Shown: positions 52,380-61,887 of the stretch, piece after piece
How positions within the stretch are numbered: position 1 is the first letter of the stretch
How the letters are laid out: each line of letters opens with the position of its first letter
The notes under the pieces: generated by a model
What the model was told of the DNA's origin: nothing
Databases searched by the model: none
What the model saw: the letters and a program-made list of their open reading frames with translations, nothing else
Translations under genes and position numbers: made by a program
NCBI RefSeq assembly: GCF_041916735.1
Contig: NZ_JAYRYY010000001.1
Reading direction: 5' to 3' (one strand)
Length of the DNA stretch: 64,000 nucleotides
From: Zoogloea sp016790385
Lineage (GTDB): Bacteria; Pseudomonadota; Gammaproteobacteria; Burkholderiales; Rhodocyclaceae

Positions 52380-52691
52380 TCAGATCACGTCGTCCGGGCC
52401 GAGCAGATTGAGCCCTTGTCGCAGCCGTGCGCGGGCGCCCTTGCGGGCGAGCAGCTTGCGCTGGGCGTCAGGCGGAAGGTCGGTGAGGCGTAGCAGGCCC
52501 CGGTCGATGAGGACATCCACGACATCCTCGATCACCCGGATCAGATCGGCGTCCAGGCGCGCAAACTCGGCAGGACCGGAGAACGGTGCGAGATCGGCAT
52601 GGCCGAAGGGTAGCTCTTCCTGGTGGTCGGGGCCGGGAGCGGTGAAAACAGCAGTGACAACGCCTTCAGCGTTGCGTTGTACGTAGGGCAT
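52380..52691 (-). CDS. small conserved protein of unknown function
   Basis: Protein of 103 residues starting MPYVQRNAEGVVTAVF, a start shared by a family of small proteobacterial proteins often mis-annotated as tryptophan synthase beta subunit. The middle is helical (RLDADLIRVIEDVVDVLIDRGLLRLTDLPPDAQRKLLARK). No catalytic motif is seen. ATG 52691 is preferred over a start within the ispH terminator. It follows ispH, separated by that terminator. Confidence 0.75.
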   Translation of the reverse strand: MPYVQRNAEGVVTAVFTAPGPDHQEELPFGHADLAPFSGPAEFARLDADLIRVIEDVVDVLIDRGLLRLTDLPPDAQRKLLARKGARARLRQGLNLLGPDDVI

Positions 52692-52711
52692 GGGCAGCGC
52701 TCGCGCGGGGA

Positions 52712-52743
52712 TGGAAAAAAGGCGCCCCGCGGGACGCCTTTCC
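52712..52743 (-). terminator. intrinsic terminator after ispH
   Basis: On the minus strand AAAGGCGTCCC pairs with GGGGCGCCTTT (one wobble), followed by a run of six T. It lies directly after the ispH stop at 52746. Confidence 0.8.
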
Positions 52744-52745
52744 AA

Positions 52746-53678
52746 TCATGCCGCCGGGCTCTGCAGATCCTTTGGCAGGGGAAAGGTCACCCGTTCGGGA
52801 ACACCATCCAGAGCCTTTACGGATGCCGCCCCCATTTCCTTGAGGCGTCCGATCACCTCGTCAACCAGAACTTCCGGCGCGGAGGCGCCGGCGGTGACCC
52901 CGATGCGCTTCTTGCCGACGATCCAGGCCGGGTCGATGGCGTCGGCATTGTCGATGAGGTAGGCCGGCACGCGAAGCAGCTCGGCGACTTCACGCAGACG
53001 GTTGGAGTTGGAGCTGTTGACGGAGCCCACCACGAGGACCACCTCCGACAGCGGGGCCATGAACTTCACTGCGTCCTGCCGGTTCTGGGTGGCATAGCAG
53101 ATGTCGTCCTTCTTGGGACCGATGATGCTGGGGAAACGCTCTCGAAGGGCCGTGACAATGGCGGCGGCGTCGTCCACCGAGAGGGTGGTCTGGGTGACGT
53201 AGGCCAACATGTCGGGGTTGCTCACGCGTAGATCGGCCACGTCCGCGACGCTTTCGACCAGATAGATGCCGTCCTTGACCTGGCCCATGGTTCCCTCGAC
53301 TTCCGGGTGGCCCTTATGGCCGATCATGATCAGCTCGCGTCCCTGCTCACGCATGCGTGCCACCTCAAGGTGAACCTTGGTGACCAGTGGGCAGGTGGCG
53401 TCGAAGACCCGCAGACCACGGGCTTCCGCTTCGGTGCGTACCGACTGGGGTACGCCGTGGGCGCTGAAGATGACGGTGTTGCCGGCCGGGACATCGTCGA
53501 GGGATTCAATGAAGATGGCGCCCTTGGCGCGCAGTCCATCGACGACAAAGCGGTTGTGAACGACTTCATGGCGAACGTAGATCGGTGCGCCGAACTGGAC
53601 GAGCGCGCGTTCCACGATCTCGATGGCACGTTCCACGCCGGCACAGAAGCCGCGGGGGTTGGCAAGCAGGACTTCCAT
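52746..53678 (-). CDS. ispH: 4-hydroxy-3-methylbut-2-enyl diphosphate reductase
   Basis: Protein of 310 residues, the last enzyme of the MEP pathway, making IPP and DMAPP with a 4Fe-4S cluster. The cluster Cys residues are in ANPRGFCAGVERAI (about 12), DATCPLVTKVH (about 96) and the later VGSVNSSNSNRL region after a Cys in ICYATQNRQDA. GGAG ribosome binding site. It complements dxs and ispA at 34-36 kb. Last of the ileS-lspA-fkpB-ispH run. Confidence 0.96.
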   Translation of the reverse strand: MEVLLANPRGFCAGVERAIEIVERALVQFGAPIYVRHEVVHNRFVVDGLRAKGAIFIESLDDVPAGNTVIFSAHGVPQSVRTEAEARGLRVFDATCPLVTKVHLEVARMREQGRELIMIGHKGHPEVEGTMGQVKDGIYLVESVADVADLRVSNPDMLAYVTQTTLSVDDAAAIVTALRERFPSIIGPKKDDICYATQNRQDAVKFMAPLSEVVLVVGSVNSSNSNRLREVAELLRVPAYLIDNADAIDPAWIVGKKRIGVTAGASAPEVLVDEVIGRLKEMGAASVKALDGVPERVTFPLPKDLQSPAA

Positions 53679-53694
53679 GCGCGTGCTCCAGGGC

Positions 53695-54126
53695 TCAGTT
53701 GACGCCGATCACTTCGACTTCGAAGCGAATGGACTTGCCGGCCAGGGGGTGGTTGAAGTCGATCACCGCGTGGGTGTCGAGCACTTCGCGGATCAGGCCG
53801 GGGTAGCGGGTGCCGTCGGGTGCCGTGAATTCCATGATGACCATGGGCTCAACCTCAGTGCCGTCAGGGAAGTCCTCAAGGCGGACCTTCTCGACCAGGT
53901 CTTCGCGGTGAACGCCAAAGGCGTTTTCAGGCTCGAGCAGGAAAGTGTGGCGCTCGCCGACAGTGATGCCGGCCAGGCAACGTTCCAGGGTTGGGGCAAT
54001 ATCGCCCTGGCCCAGTTGCATGGTGGCAGGTTGCGATTCAAAGGTGCTGATCAGCGGCTGGCCATTGTCCAGGGAAATGCGGTAATGGAGGGTCAGCAGG
54101 CTGTCGGGCTGGACGATCTGGGTCAT
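53695..54126 (-). CDS. fkpB: FKBP-type peptidyl-prolyl isomerase, SlpA/FkpB-like
   Basis: Protein of 143 residues with the SlyD/FkpB layout: LLTLHYRISLDNGQPLISTFE, an inserted flap domain, and LEPENAFGVHREDLVEKV. It catalyses prolyl isomerisation in the cytoplasm. Position between lspA and ispH is the same as fkpB in E. coli. Start overlaps the lspA stop (ATGA). Confidence 0.9.
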   Translation of the reverse strand: MTQIVQPDSLLTLHYRISLDNGQPLISTFESQPATMQLGQGDIAPTLERCLAGITVGERHTFLLEPENAFGVHREDLVEKVRLEDFPDGTEVEPMVIMEFTAPDGTRYPGLIREVLDTHAVIDFNHPLAGKSIRFEVEVIGVN

Positions 54127-54617
54127 GAAAGTTTCTCTTGGGCGGTGGCGTGGCGGCTTTCGCGCACTTGGGCGATGAACATCAGGACGACGCCCACGGA
54201 GATGGCGGAGTCGGCAAGATTGAACGCGGGCCAGCCGTAGCTGCCGATATGGAAGTAGAGGAAGTCGACCACCGCGCCGAAGACGAAGCGGTCGATGACG
54301 TTGCCGATGGCCCCACCGATGATCAGGGAGAAGGCCAGTGGTTGCAGCAGTTCATGCTGATGGCGGGCCAGCAGGCGCAGCAGCCAGCCGCAGATGGCGG
54401 CCGCCAGTGCGACGAAGAACCACCGCTGCCAGCCGCCCTGGTCGGCGAGAAAGCTGAAAGCCGCCCCGGAATTGAAGGCCAGCACGAGATCAAAGTAGTC
54501 TGTGACTTGGATGACCTCGCCGTTGCGCAGGGCGCCACGAACGAGGTGTTTGGTCCATTGATCCATCAGTACAACAATGGCTGACAGGCCTATCCAGTTG
54601 CCGAGGCGTAATTTCAA
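54123..54617 (-). CDS. lspA: lipoprotein signal peptidase
   Basis: Inner-membrane aspartyl protease of 164 residues that cleaves prolipoprotein signals. Four helices are visible; the catalytic Asp residues are in GGAIGNVIDRF and FNLADSAISVGV. A TTG at 54617 is chosen since AGGAG lies 8 bp upstream and the protein length matches the family; the frame to 54701 overlaps ileS. Located between ileS and fkpB as in many proteobacteria. Confidence 0.93.
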   Translation of the reverse strand: MKLRLGNWIGLSAIVVLMDQWTKHLVRGALRNGEVIQVTDYFDLVLAFNSGAAFSFLADQGGWQRWFFVALAAAICGWLLRLLARHQHELLQPLAFSLIIGGAIGNVIDRFVFGAVVDFLYFHIGSYGWPAFNLADSAISVGVVLMFIAQVRESRHATAQEKLS

Positions 54618-54625
54618 GGGCTGGG

Positions 54626-54630
54626 CTCCT
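54626..54630 (-). promoter_or_regulatory. ribosome binding site deciding the lspA TTG start
   Basis: AGGAG on the minus strand, 8 bp before the TTG at 54617, inside the gap after ileS. Confidence 0.8.
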
Positions 54631-54643
54631 GTAGGAAGGGGTC

Positions 54644-57448
54644 TCAGGCAATCGAGCGGGCTTCGCCGGTGCCGTAGAGATTGGATGTGCAGCGGCCGCA
54701 AAGTTCCGGATGAGCGGCGTCATGGCCGACATCGTCACGGTAGTGCCAGCACCGTTCGCACTTTTTGTGGGCGGACGGGCTGACCAGGATCGCTTCATCT
54801 GCTTCGGAGGGCACTTTGGTGAGGGTGCTCTTCGAACAGATCAGCACGAAGCGCAGGTCGTCCGCCAGGCTGGCGAGGAGTGCGTACTTGCCCTCGGCGG
54901 CACGAATCTCGACCTCGGCCTGAAGAGATGAGCCGACCTGACCTGCTGCCCGCACGGCCTCGATTTCCTTTTGCACATCGGCGCGGACGGCCCGGATCGC
55001 TGTCCAGCGCTCGAGCAGGGTGTCTTCGCCGTCCTGGGGGGGGAGGGTGTGGAAGGTGTGGAGCATCACGCTGTCCTCCGCATCCTTGACGAGGAGCTGC
55101 CAGATCTCTTCGGCGGTGAAGGACAGGATGGGCGCCATCAGGCGTACCACGGTCTGGAGGATGTGCCACAGGGCGCTCTGGGCCGAGCGTCGGGCTGTGG
55201 AGTTGGCCTGGGTGGTATAGAGGCGATCCTTGAGAACATCCAGATAGACCGCGCCCAGATCTTCGGAGGCGAAGTTCTGCAGGGCCTGGACAACGCGGTG
55301 GAACTCGAAGGCGGCGTAGTCGGCTTCGGCCTGGGTCTGCAGTTTGCGGGTCAGGGCCAGGGCGTAGCGGTCGATCTCCAGCCATTCGGACACGGGCAGC
55401 ATGTCGGTGGTGGCGTCGAAGTCGGCGGTGTTGGCCAGCAGGAAGCGCAGGGTGTTGCGCAGGCGGCGATACACTTCAACGACGCGGTCGAGAATCTCCT
55501 TGGACATGGCGAGCTCGCCCGAGTAGTCGGTGGAGGCAACCCACAGGCGAAGGATGTCGGCTCCCATCTTCTCGGTCACTTCCTGGGGCAGGATGGTGTT
55601 GCCCAGGGACTTGCTCATCTTGCGGCCTTGTTGGTCCACCGTGAAGCCGTGGGTCAGTAAGGCTTTGTAGGGCGGATGACCGTCGATGGCGCAGCCGGTG
55701 AGGAGCGAGGAGTGGAACCAGCCGCGGTGCTGGTCGGAGCCTTCCAGGTAGAGGTCGGCGCGGGGGCCGCTGGGGTGGCCGTCATTGTGGGAGCCACGCA
55801 GCACGTGCCAGTGGGTGGTGCCGGAGTCGAACCACACGTCGAGGGTATCGTTGATCTTGTCGTACTGGGCGGCTTCGGCGCCCAGGAGTTCTGTCGGGTC
55901 GAGCGTGAACCAGGCGGCGATGCCTTCCCGTTCGATGCGCTGGGCGACGTCTTCCATCAGTTCAACCGTGCGCGGATGCAGTTCGCCGGTTTCCTTGTGC
56001 AGGAAGAAGGGGATGGGCACACCCCAGTTGCGCTGGCGCGAGATGCACCAGTCGGGCCGGTTGGCGATCATGGCATGCAGGCGGGCCTGACCCCAGGACG
56101 GGAAGAATTCGGTGGCTTCGACACCTTTGATGGCCAGTTCGCGCAGGCTGGGGCCGCCATTGGGCGTGATGTCCATGCCGACGAACCATTGGGCGGTGGC
56201 GCGGTAGATCAGCGGCGTTTTGTGGCGCCAGCAGTGCATGTAGCTGTGGCTGAGCTTTTCATGGGAGAACAGCGCGCCGACCTCCTGGAGCTTGTCGACG
56301 ATGACCGGGTTGGCCTTCCAGATGTGCAGGCCGCCGAAAAAAGGCAGCGATTCGGAATAGACACCGTTGCTTTGTACCGGGCTGAGGATGTCGTCGTTGG
56401 TGAAGCCGTTGGCTTTGCAGGAATTGAAGTCTTCCAGACCATAGGCCGGTGCCGAGTGGACGATGCCGGTACCGGCGTCGAGGCCCACGTAGTCAGCCAC
56501 GAAGATGGGCGAGAGGCGGTCATAGAACGGGTGGCGGAAGGCAATACGGTCGAGCTTGGCACCGTTGGTGCGGGCGATAGTCGTGCCTTCGAGGCCGAAA
56601 CGCTTGAGGCTGGCGTCGGCGAGTTCGGTCATCAGCACGAGCAGGCCGCGCGGGGTGTCGACCAGCGCGTAGTCGTGTTCGGGATGGACGTTGAGCGCCT
56701 GGTTGGCGGGGATGGTCCAGGGGGTGGTGGTCCAGATCACCGCGTAGGCGTCCTTGCCCGCGGGCAGGGCGGCGAGGCCGAAGGCGGCGGCGAGCTTCTC
56801 GGGTTCGGCGCAGACAAATCCCACGTCGATGGCCGGGCTAGTCTTGTCCTGGTATTCCACTTCTGCTTCGGCCAGTGCAGATCCGCAGTCGAAGCACCAG
56901 TTGACCGGCTTCAAACCCTTGAACACCCAGCCGCGCTTGACCATCTCGGCGAGTGCACGAACTTCGCCGGCTTCGTTGGCGAAGTTCATGGTCAGGTAGG
57001 GATTGTCCCAGTCGCCGAGTACACCGAGGCGGATGAACTCCTTCTTCTGCACCGCTACTTGTTCGGTGGCGTAGGCCCGGCACAGTTCGCGCACTTTGTC
57101 TGCGGGCAGGCCCTTGCCGTGAGTGACTTCGATCTTGTGTTCGATGGGCAGCCCGTGGCAGTCCCAGCCCGGCACGTAGGGTGCGTCGAAGCCGGCCAAG
57201 GTCTTGGAGCGGACGATGATGTCCTTGAGGATCTTGTTCAGGGCATGGCCGAGGTGCAGGTTGCCGTTGGCGTAGGGCGGGCCGTCGTGCAGGATGAACT
57301 TGGGCCGGCCAGCCGCGGCCTTGCGGATCTTCTGGTAGAGCTTGCGCTGCTGCCATTCTGCCACCCACTTGGGCTCGCGCTTGGCGAGATCGCCGCGCAT
57401 GGGGAAGGGGGTGTCGGGCAGGTTGAGTGTCTTGCTGGTGTCGGACAT
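54644..57448 (-). CDS. ileS: isoleucyl-tRNA synthetase
   Basis: Class I synthetase of 934 residues. The HIGH motif is HLGH in GNLHLGHALNKI (about residue 66) and KMSKS is in GRKMSKSLGNTI (about 605). The C-terminus has the zinc-binding CERCWHYRDDVG...CGRC motif of bacterial IleRS. Charges tRNA-Ile and edits valine. Upstream is ribF and downstream lspA, the conserved order. Confidence 0.97.
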   Translation of the reverse strand: MSDTSKTLNLPDTPFPMRGDLAKREPKWVAEWQQRKLYQKIRKAAAGRPKFILHDGPPYANGNLHLGHALNKILKDIIVRSKTLAGFDAPYVPGWDCHGLPIEHKIEVTHGKGLPADKVRELCRAYATEQVAVQKKEFIRLGVLGDWDNPYLTMNFANEAGEVRALAEMVKRGWVFKGLKPVNWCFDCGSALAEAEVEYQDKTSPAIDVGFVCAEPEKLAAAFGLAALPAGKDAYAVIWTTTPWTIPANQALNVHPEHDYALVDTPRGLLVLMTELADASLKRFGLEGTTIARTNGAKLDRIAFRHPFYDRLSPIFVADYVGLDAGTGIVHSAPAYGLEDFNSCKANGFTNDDILSPVQSNGVYSESLPFFGGLHIWKANPVIVDKLQEVGALFSHEKLSHSYMHCWRHKTPLIYRATAQWFVGMDITPNGGPSLRELAIKGVEATEFFPSWGQARLHAMIANRPDWCISRQRNWGVPIPFFLHKETGELHPRTVELMEDVAQRIEREGIAAWFTLDPTELLGAEAAQYDKINDTLDVWFDSGTTHWHVLRGSHNDGHPSGPRADLYLEGSDQHRGWFHSSLLTGCAIDGHPPYKALLTHGFTVDQQGRKMSKSLGNTILPQEVTEKMGADILRLWVASTDYSGELAMSKEILDRVVEVYRRLRNTLRFLLANTADFDATTDMLPVSEWLEIDRYALALTRKLQTQAEADYAAFEFHRVVQALQNFASEDLGAVYLDVLKDRLYTTQANSTARRSAQSALWHILQTVVRLMAPILSFTAEEIWQLLVKDAEDSVMLHTFHTLPPQDGEDTLLERWTAIRAVRADVQKEIEAVRAAGQVGSSLQAEVEIRAAEGKYALLASLADDLRFVLICSKSTLTKVPSEADEAILVSPSAHKKCERCWHYRDDVGHDAAHPELCGRCTSNLYGTGEARSIA

Positions 57449-57468
57449 AGTCGGCGTTGACTGTGAAT

Positions 57469-58401
57469 TCAGAGGGGATTCTGTGCGAAGTGGGCGCGGG
57501 CCTGCTCGGCGTCGCGGGCGATCTGGGCGGTCAGGGCTTCAAGGGTGTCGTAGCGTTCTTCGTCGCGTTGTTTGGCGAGGAAGTTGACCTTGAGATGTGC
57601 GCCATAGCATTCGGTGTTCCAGTCGAACAGATGCACTTCGAGGGTGGGCCGGCCGGCATCGTTGATGGTGGGGCGGACGCCCACACTGGCGACCCCCGGC
57701 CAGGGGCGGTCGGTCAGGCCTTCGACGCTGACGGTGTAGATGCCCATCAGCGGCGGGCTGCGGTGCTTGAGTTGGATATTGGCGGTGGGAAAGCCGATGG
57801 TGCGGCCGATCTTGTCGCCATGCATGACGCGGCCGCTGATGCTGTATGGGCGGCCAAGCAGCCGGGCGGCGTGGGGCATGTCGCCCTCGGCCAGGGCTTC
57901 GCGCACGGCGGAGCTGGAAACGCGCTCGCCTTCATGGACAAGGGTGTGCATGGCTTCAACGGTGAAGCCCACGGTGCGTCCTGTCGTTTCCAGCATGGCG
58001 AAGTCGCCCTGACGTCCTTTGCCGAAGCGGAAGTCGTCCCCGATCATCAGATGCCGGGCACACAGGCCGCGGATCAGAATGTCTTCAATGAAGCGATCCG
58101 CGGTGAGGGCGGCAAAGCGGGCGTTGAAGCGGCCGATGTAGAGGCGGTCCACCCCCTGATCGGCAATGCGCTGGATCTTTTCACGCAGGGAGGTGAGGCG
58201 GATGGGCCGGTTCTCGTGGGTGAAGTATTCGCGGGGGTGGGGCTCGAAGGTGAGCACGGCCGAGGGCAGGCCATTGGCCCGTGACTTGGTCACCAGCTTC
58301 GCGAGCAAAGCCTGATGGCCACGATGCACGCCATCGAAGTTGCCGATGGTGAGCACGCAGCCGTGTTCGGAGCGCTCGGGAATTCCGCGGAAGACCTGCA
58401 T
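57469..58401 (-). CDS. ribF: bifunctional riboflavin kinase/FAD synthetase
   Basis: Protein of 310 residues. The N-terminal nucleotidyltransferase domain has IGNFDGVHRGHQALL (about 21-35) and the C-terminal kinase domain has GRVMHGDKIGRTIGFPTANI (about 187-206). It makes FMN and FAD. It is upstream of ileS by 20 bp. Confidence 0.96.
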   Translation of the reverse strand: MQVFRGIPERSEHGCVLTIGNFDGVHRGHQALLAKLVTKSRANGLPSAVLTFEPHPREYFTHENRPIRLTSLREKIQRIADQGVDRLYIGRFNARFAALTADRFIEDILIRGLCARHLMIGDDFRFGKGRQGDFAMLETTGRTVGFTVEAMHTLVHEGERVSSSAVREALAEGDMPHAARLLGRPYSISGRVMHGDKIGRTIGFPTANIQLKHRSPPLMGIYTVSVEGLTDRPWPGVASVGVRPTINDAGRPTLEVHLFDWNTECYGAHLKVNFLAKQRDEERYDTLEALTAQIARDAEQARAHFAQNPL

Positions 58402-58488
58402 GGAAGGAAGCGGGGAAAAGGCGCGATTATAGCGGCAAGGCCCCGGGTGGGCGAAGCCGCACAGCTTCGCCGGCCCCGAGCCCGGGCC

Positions 58489-59601
58489 TCAGGCGCCCTG
58501 GCCGGCCCGCTCCCGGTGAAAGCGGGTGACGTAATCGGTGAGGGTGCCGGATGCAATGGCGTCGCGCAGGTCGCGCATCAGCTGCTGGTAATAGTGCAGG
58601 TTGTGGATGGTGGCGAGCCGCGCGCCGAGGATCTCGTTGAGGCGGTTGAGGTGGTGCAGATAGCCCCGGGAGAAGTTGCGGCAGGTATAGCAGTCGCAGG
58701 ATTCGTCGAGGGGGCGGGTGTCTGTCTTGTAGCGGGCGTTGCGGATCTTGATGTCGCCGTGGCGGGTGAACAGCCAGCCGTTGCGGGCATTGCGGGTGGG
58801 CATCACGCAGTCGAACATGTCGATGCCGGCCTGCACTGAAAACACGATGTCTTCCGGCGTCCCTACACCCATCAGGTAGCGCGGCTTGTCCCTGGGCAGG
58901 CGCGGTGCGGTGTGATGGAGGATGCGCTGCATGTCTTCCTTGGGTTCGCCCACCGACAGGCCACCGATGGCGTAGCCGTGGAAGCCGACTTCCTCCAGGC
59001 CCGCGAGGGATTCGTCACGGAGGTTTTCATACATGCCACCCTGGACGATGCCGAAGAGGGCATTGTCGTTCTCCAGGCGATTGAATTCGTCCTTGGAGCG
59101 CCGGGCCCAGCGCAGGGACAGGCGCATGGAGTCCGCCGCCTCGGTGACCGTGGCGGGGTAGGGCGTGCACTCGTCGAAGATCATCACCACGTCGGAGTTG
59201 AGCACCTTCTGGATGCGCATGGACTCTTCGGGGGTGAGGAAGAGCTTGTCACCATTGACCGGCGAGCTGAAGCGTACGCCTTCCTCGGTGATCTTGCGCA
59301 GCGCGCCCAGGGAGAACACCTGGAAGCCACCGGAGTCGGTGAGGATGGGGCCGTCCCAGGCCATGAACTGGTGCAGACCGCCGAAGGCTTCCATCACGTC
59401 CAGGCCCGGCCGCAACCACAGGTGGAAGGTGTTGCCCAGGCAGATCTGGGCGCCAATGTCGCACAGATCCTGGGGCGAGATGCCCTTGACGGTGCCGTAG
59501 GTGCCTACCGGCATGAAGGCCGGGGTGTCCACGGTGCCGTGGTTGAGGGTCAGGCGGCCACGGCGGGCCGCGCCGTCGGTGGCGAGGAGTTCGTATTTCA
59601 T
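58489..59601 (-). CDS. tgt: queuine tRNA-ribosyltransferase
   Basis: Protein of 370 residues that exchanges guanine 34 for preQ1 in GUN-anticodon tRNAs. Catalytic Asp lies in LTDSGGFQVFSL (about 93) and FDCVMPTRNARNG, and the zinc site is CDCYTCRNFSRGYLHHL (about 305). Start overlaps the queA stop (ATGA-type), so the two queuosine enzymes are coupled. Confidence 0.97.
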   Translation of the reverse strand: MKYELLATDGAARRGRLTLNHGTVDTPAFMPVGTYGTVKGISPQDLCDIGAQICLGNTFHLWLRPGLDVMEAFGGLHQFMAWDGPILTDSGGFQVFSLGALRKITEEGVRFSSPVNGDKLFLTPEESMRIQKVLNSDVVMIFDECTPYPATVTEAADSMRLSLRWARRSKDEFNRLENDNALFGIVQGGMYENLRDESLAGLEEVGFHGYAIGGLSVGEPKEDMQRILHHTAPRLPRDKPRYLMGVGTPEDIVFSVQAGIDMFDCVMPTRNARNGWLFTRHGDIKIRNARYKTDTRPLDESCDCYTCRNFSRGYLHHLNRLNEILGARLATIHNLHYYQQLMRDLRDAIASGTLTDYVTRFHRERAGQGA

Positions 59602-60626
59602 GGGGCAGTCCGGGTCAGGAACATGGCGTCGCCGTAGCTGAAGAAGCGGTAACGCTGTTCGATGGCGTGGGCGTAGGCGTGGCGGATGGTGTCCATGCCG
59701 GAAAAGGCCGAGACGAGCATCAGCAGGGTGGATTTGGGCAGATGGAAATTGGTGATGAGTGCGTCCGCCACCTGAAAGTCGTAGCCGGGCAGGATGAACA
59801 GGTCGCTCTCCGCCTTGCCCGCGCGCAGGGGGCCGGAGCGGGCGGCCGATTCCAGCGCACGCATGCTGGTGGTGCCGACACAGACCACCCGGCGGCCGGC
59901 GGCCCGGGTGGCAGCAATGGCGTCCACGGTGGCCTCGGGCACAAAGTAGGTCTCGGTGTGCATCTGATGTTCGGAAAGATCGTGGACGCGTACTGGCTGG
60001 AAGGTGCCGGCGCCTACGTTCAGGGTCACGAAGGCGCTATTGATGCCAAGCCCGGCAAGTCGGGCCAGCAGGGCTTCGTCGAAGTGCAGGCCGGCCGTGG
60101 GGGCGGCGACGGAGCCCGGGTTGCGGGCATACACCGTCTGGTAGCGGGATTCGTCGGTGTTGCCGGCGGCGCGTTCGATATAAGGCGGCAGCGGCAGTCG
60201 ACCATGGCGTTCAAGCAAAGCGATCAGATCGTCGGTGGCGGGAAAGCGCAGGTGGAAGAACTCGCCAACGCGGCCAAGCACCTCCACCTCAAGCGCCCCC
60301 TCCAGATGAAGCCGGCTGCCCGGCTTGGGTGACTTGCTGGCGCGGATCTGGGCCAGGGCCTCGTGGCTGCCCAGGGGGCGCTCGATCATCACTTCCACCT
60401 GCCCGCCGGTATCTTTGGTTCCGAAAAGTCGAGCATGCAGCACCCGGGTGTCATTGAAGACGAGCAGATCGCCGGGGGCGAGAAGAGTCGGCAGGTCGGA
60501 GAATTGCAGGTCGGCAAGGGTCGGTTGTACGCGCAGCAGGCGGCTGTCTGTACGGTGCTCCAGCGGCATCTGGGCGATCAGTGCCTCGGGGAGCGGGTAG
60601 TCGAAGTCGTCGAGAATCCAGGCCAT
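59598..60626 (-). CDS. queA: S-adenosylmethionine:tRNA ribosyltransferase-isomerase
   Basis: Protein of 342 residues that converts preQ1 in tRNA to epoxyqueuosine using SAM. The start MAWILDDFDYPLPEALIAQ and PLEHRTDSRLL, LVFNDTRVLHARLFG and AAPTAGLHFD segments are family features. ATG 60626 is chosen; the longer frame to 60755 crosses the tRNA gene. Divergent from tRNA-Leu. Confidence 0.96.
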   Translation of the reverse strand: MAWILDDFDYPLPEALIAQMPLEHRTDSRLLRVQPTLADLQFSDLPTLLAPGDLLVFNDTRVLHARLFGTKDTGGQVEVMIERPLGSHEALAQIRASKSPKPGSRLHLEGALEVEVLGRVGEFFHLRFPATDDLIALLERHGRLPLPPYIERAAGNTDESRYQTVYARNPGSVAAPTAGLHFDEALLARLAGLGINSAFVTLNVGAGTFQPVRVHDLSEHQMHTETYFVPEATVDAIAATRAAGRRVVCVGTTSMRALESAARSGPLRAGKAESDLFILPGYDFQVADALITNFHLPKSTLLMLVSAFSGMDTIRHAYAHAIEQRYRFFSYGDAMFLTRTAP

Positions 60627-60672
60627 GTGTTGATGCAGTCGAATGTTTCGTAGATAATGCGCGGCTTCCCAT

Positions 60673-60757
60673 GCCGGGATGGCGGAATCGGTAGACGCAG
60701 CGGATTCAAAATCCGCCGCCGCAAGGTGTGTGGGTTCGAGTCCCACTCTCGGCACCA
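60673..60757 (+). tRNA. tRNA-Leu (anticodon CAA)
   Basis: Cloverleaf with acceptor GCCGGGA/TCTCGGC (one G-T pair), D-arm region GGCGGAATCGGTAGACGC, anticodon stem GCGGA/TCCGC enclosing TTCAAAA (anticodon CAA at 60707-60709), long variable arm typical of type II tRNA, GGTTCGAGTCC T-arm, and encoded CCA. Reads UUG codons. Confidence 0.97.
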
Positions 60758-60908
60758 GTTTTCTTCAGGCTCTCGCCGCGCGACACTGTTTCTGGAAAGT
60801 CGCGCATGGTAGCGGGCCGGGCGCCTCGCCGCAAATGCGGCGCGTTCTGCGTCTGGCGCTGCGGCCGAGGGCGAATTTCCGATTGTGGATTCATTCCGGA
60901 CTGTCCCC

Positions 60909-61862
60909 ATGGCCCTTGATCCCCAAGCCAAGGCACTGCTCGACATGGTTTACCGCGTCGGTGCCCCACGTTTCCACGAGCTGGATGTGCACCAGGCGCG
61001 GCATTCCTTCGAGAAGCTTCAGTTTGCCCTGCGTCCGGAGGCGCCGGCTGTCGCCTCGGTGACGGATGTGCCGATTCCCCGGGCTCACGCCCGCGACGGC
61101 GTGATCATGGCCAGGTTGTACAGGCCGCTCATTTCCCGGCCGGACGAAATGCTGCCCGTCGCCTTCTACTTTCATGGCGGCGGTTGGTGTGTAGGCAATA
61201 TTCCCAGCTACGACGTGCTCTGTCGCGAGCTTGCCAATCACAGTGGGTGTGCCGTTCTGTCGGTCGATTACTGCCTTGCGCCTGAGCATCCTTTTCCTGC
61301 TCCGGTGGAGGATGCGCAGCGGGCCGTGGATTGGTCATTGGCCAACGCCTCCCTGCTGGGGATCGATCCGGCGCGTTTTGCGTTGGCAGGAGACAGCGCA
61401 GGGGGAACCCTGAGTGCCGTGACTGCCCTGCAGATGCGCAATCGGGGTGGCCCCCAGGCTGCAATTCAGTTGCTGATTTATCCGTGCACCGACATTCTCA
61501 GCCAGCGCCCGTCGCGCAGGGCGTATGCGAACGGTTTCTTTCTGGATACGGAGAGTCTTGCCTGGTTCTTTGAAAAGTATCTTCCCAATCAGGATGACTG
61601 GCAGGACTGGCGCGCTTCACCGCTGCTGGCCGGGCGTTTTGACGGGCTGCCGCCAGCCACTTTCATCCTGGCGGGGTGTGATCCGCTGACTGACGATTGC
61701 AAGGCATATGCCGAAGCGCTGCGCGATGCTCGGGTGCCGGTGACAATTCATGAGTTTGAGGGCATGGTCCACGGCTTCTTCACCCTGGGAAAATTCTTCC
61801 CCCAGTCGAATGAGGCAGTGGCGGTGGGCGGACGGGCGCTGGGAGAGGCGTTGAGGGGCTGA
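60909..61862 (+). CDS. alpha/beta hydrolase, HSL (GDXG) lipase/esterase family
   Basis: Protein of 317 residues. The oxyanion motif is FYFHGGGWCVGN (about 87), the nucleophile motif is LAGDSAGGTLSA (Ser about 162), and the acid and base are in AGCDPLTDDCKAY and FEGMVHGFFTLG. This is the hormone-sensitive-lipase-like family acting on short acyl esters or lactones. ATG 60909 (MALDPQAKALLDMV) is chosen over 60885. No signal peptide; substrate unknown. Confidence 0.9.
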   Translation: MALDPQAKALLDMVYRVGAPRFHELDVHQARHSFEKLQFALRPEAPAVASVTDVPIPRAHARDGVIMARLYRPLISRPDEMLPVAFYFHGGGWCVGNIPSYDVLCRELANHSGCAVLSVDYCLAPEHPFPAPVEDAQRAVDWSLANASLLGIDPARFALAGDSAGGTLSAVTALQMRNRGGPQAAIQLLIYPCTDILSQRPSRRAYANGFFLDTESLAWFFEKYLPNQDDWQDWRASPLLAGRFDGLPPATFILAGCDPLTDDCKAYAEALRDARVPVTIHEFEGMVHGFFTLGKFFPQSNEAVAVGGRALGEALRG

Positions 61863-61887
61863 CGGCCCTTCCGGCCAGTGCGATGGG

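Noticed and set aside
55676..57460. Plus-strand frame of 594 codons
   Set aside because: Antisense to ileS with no recognisable domain or ribosome binding site.
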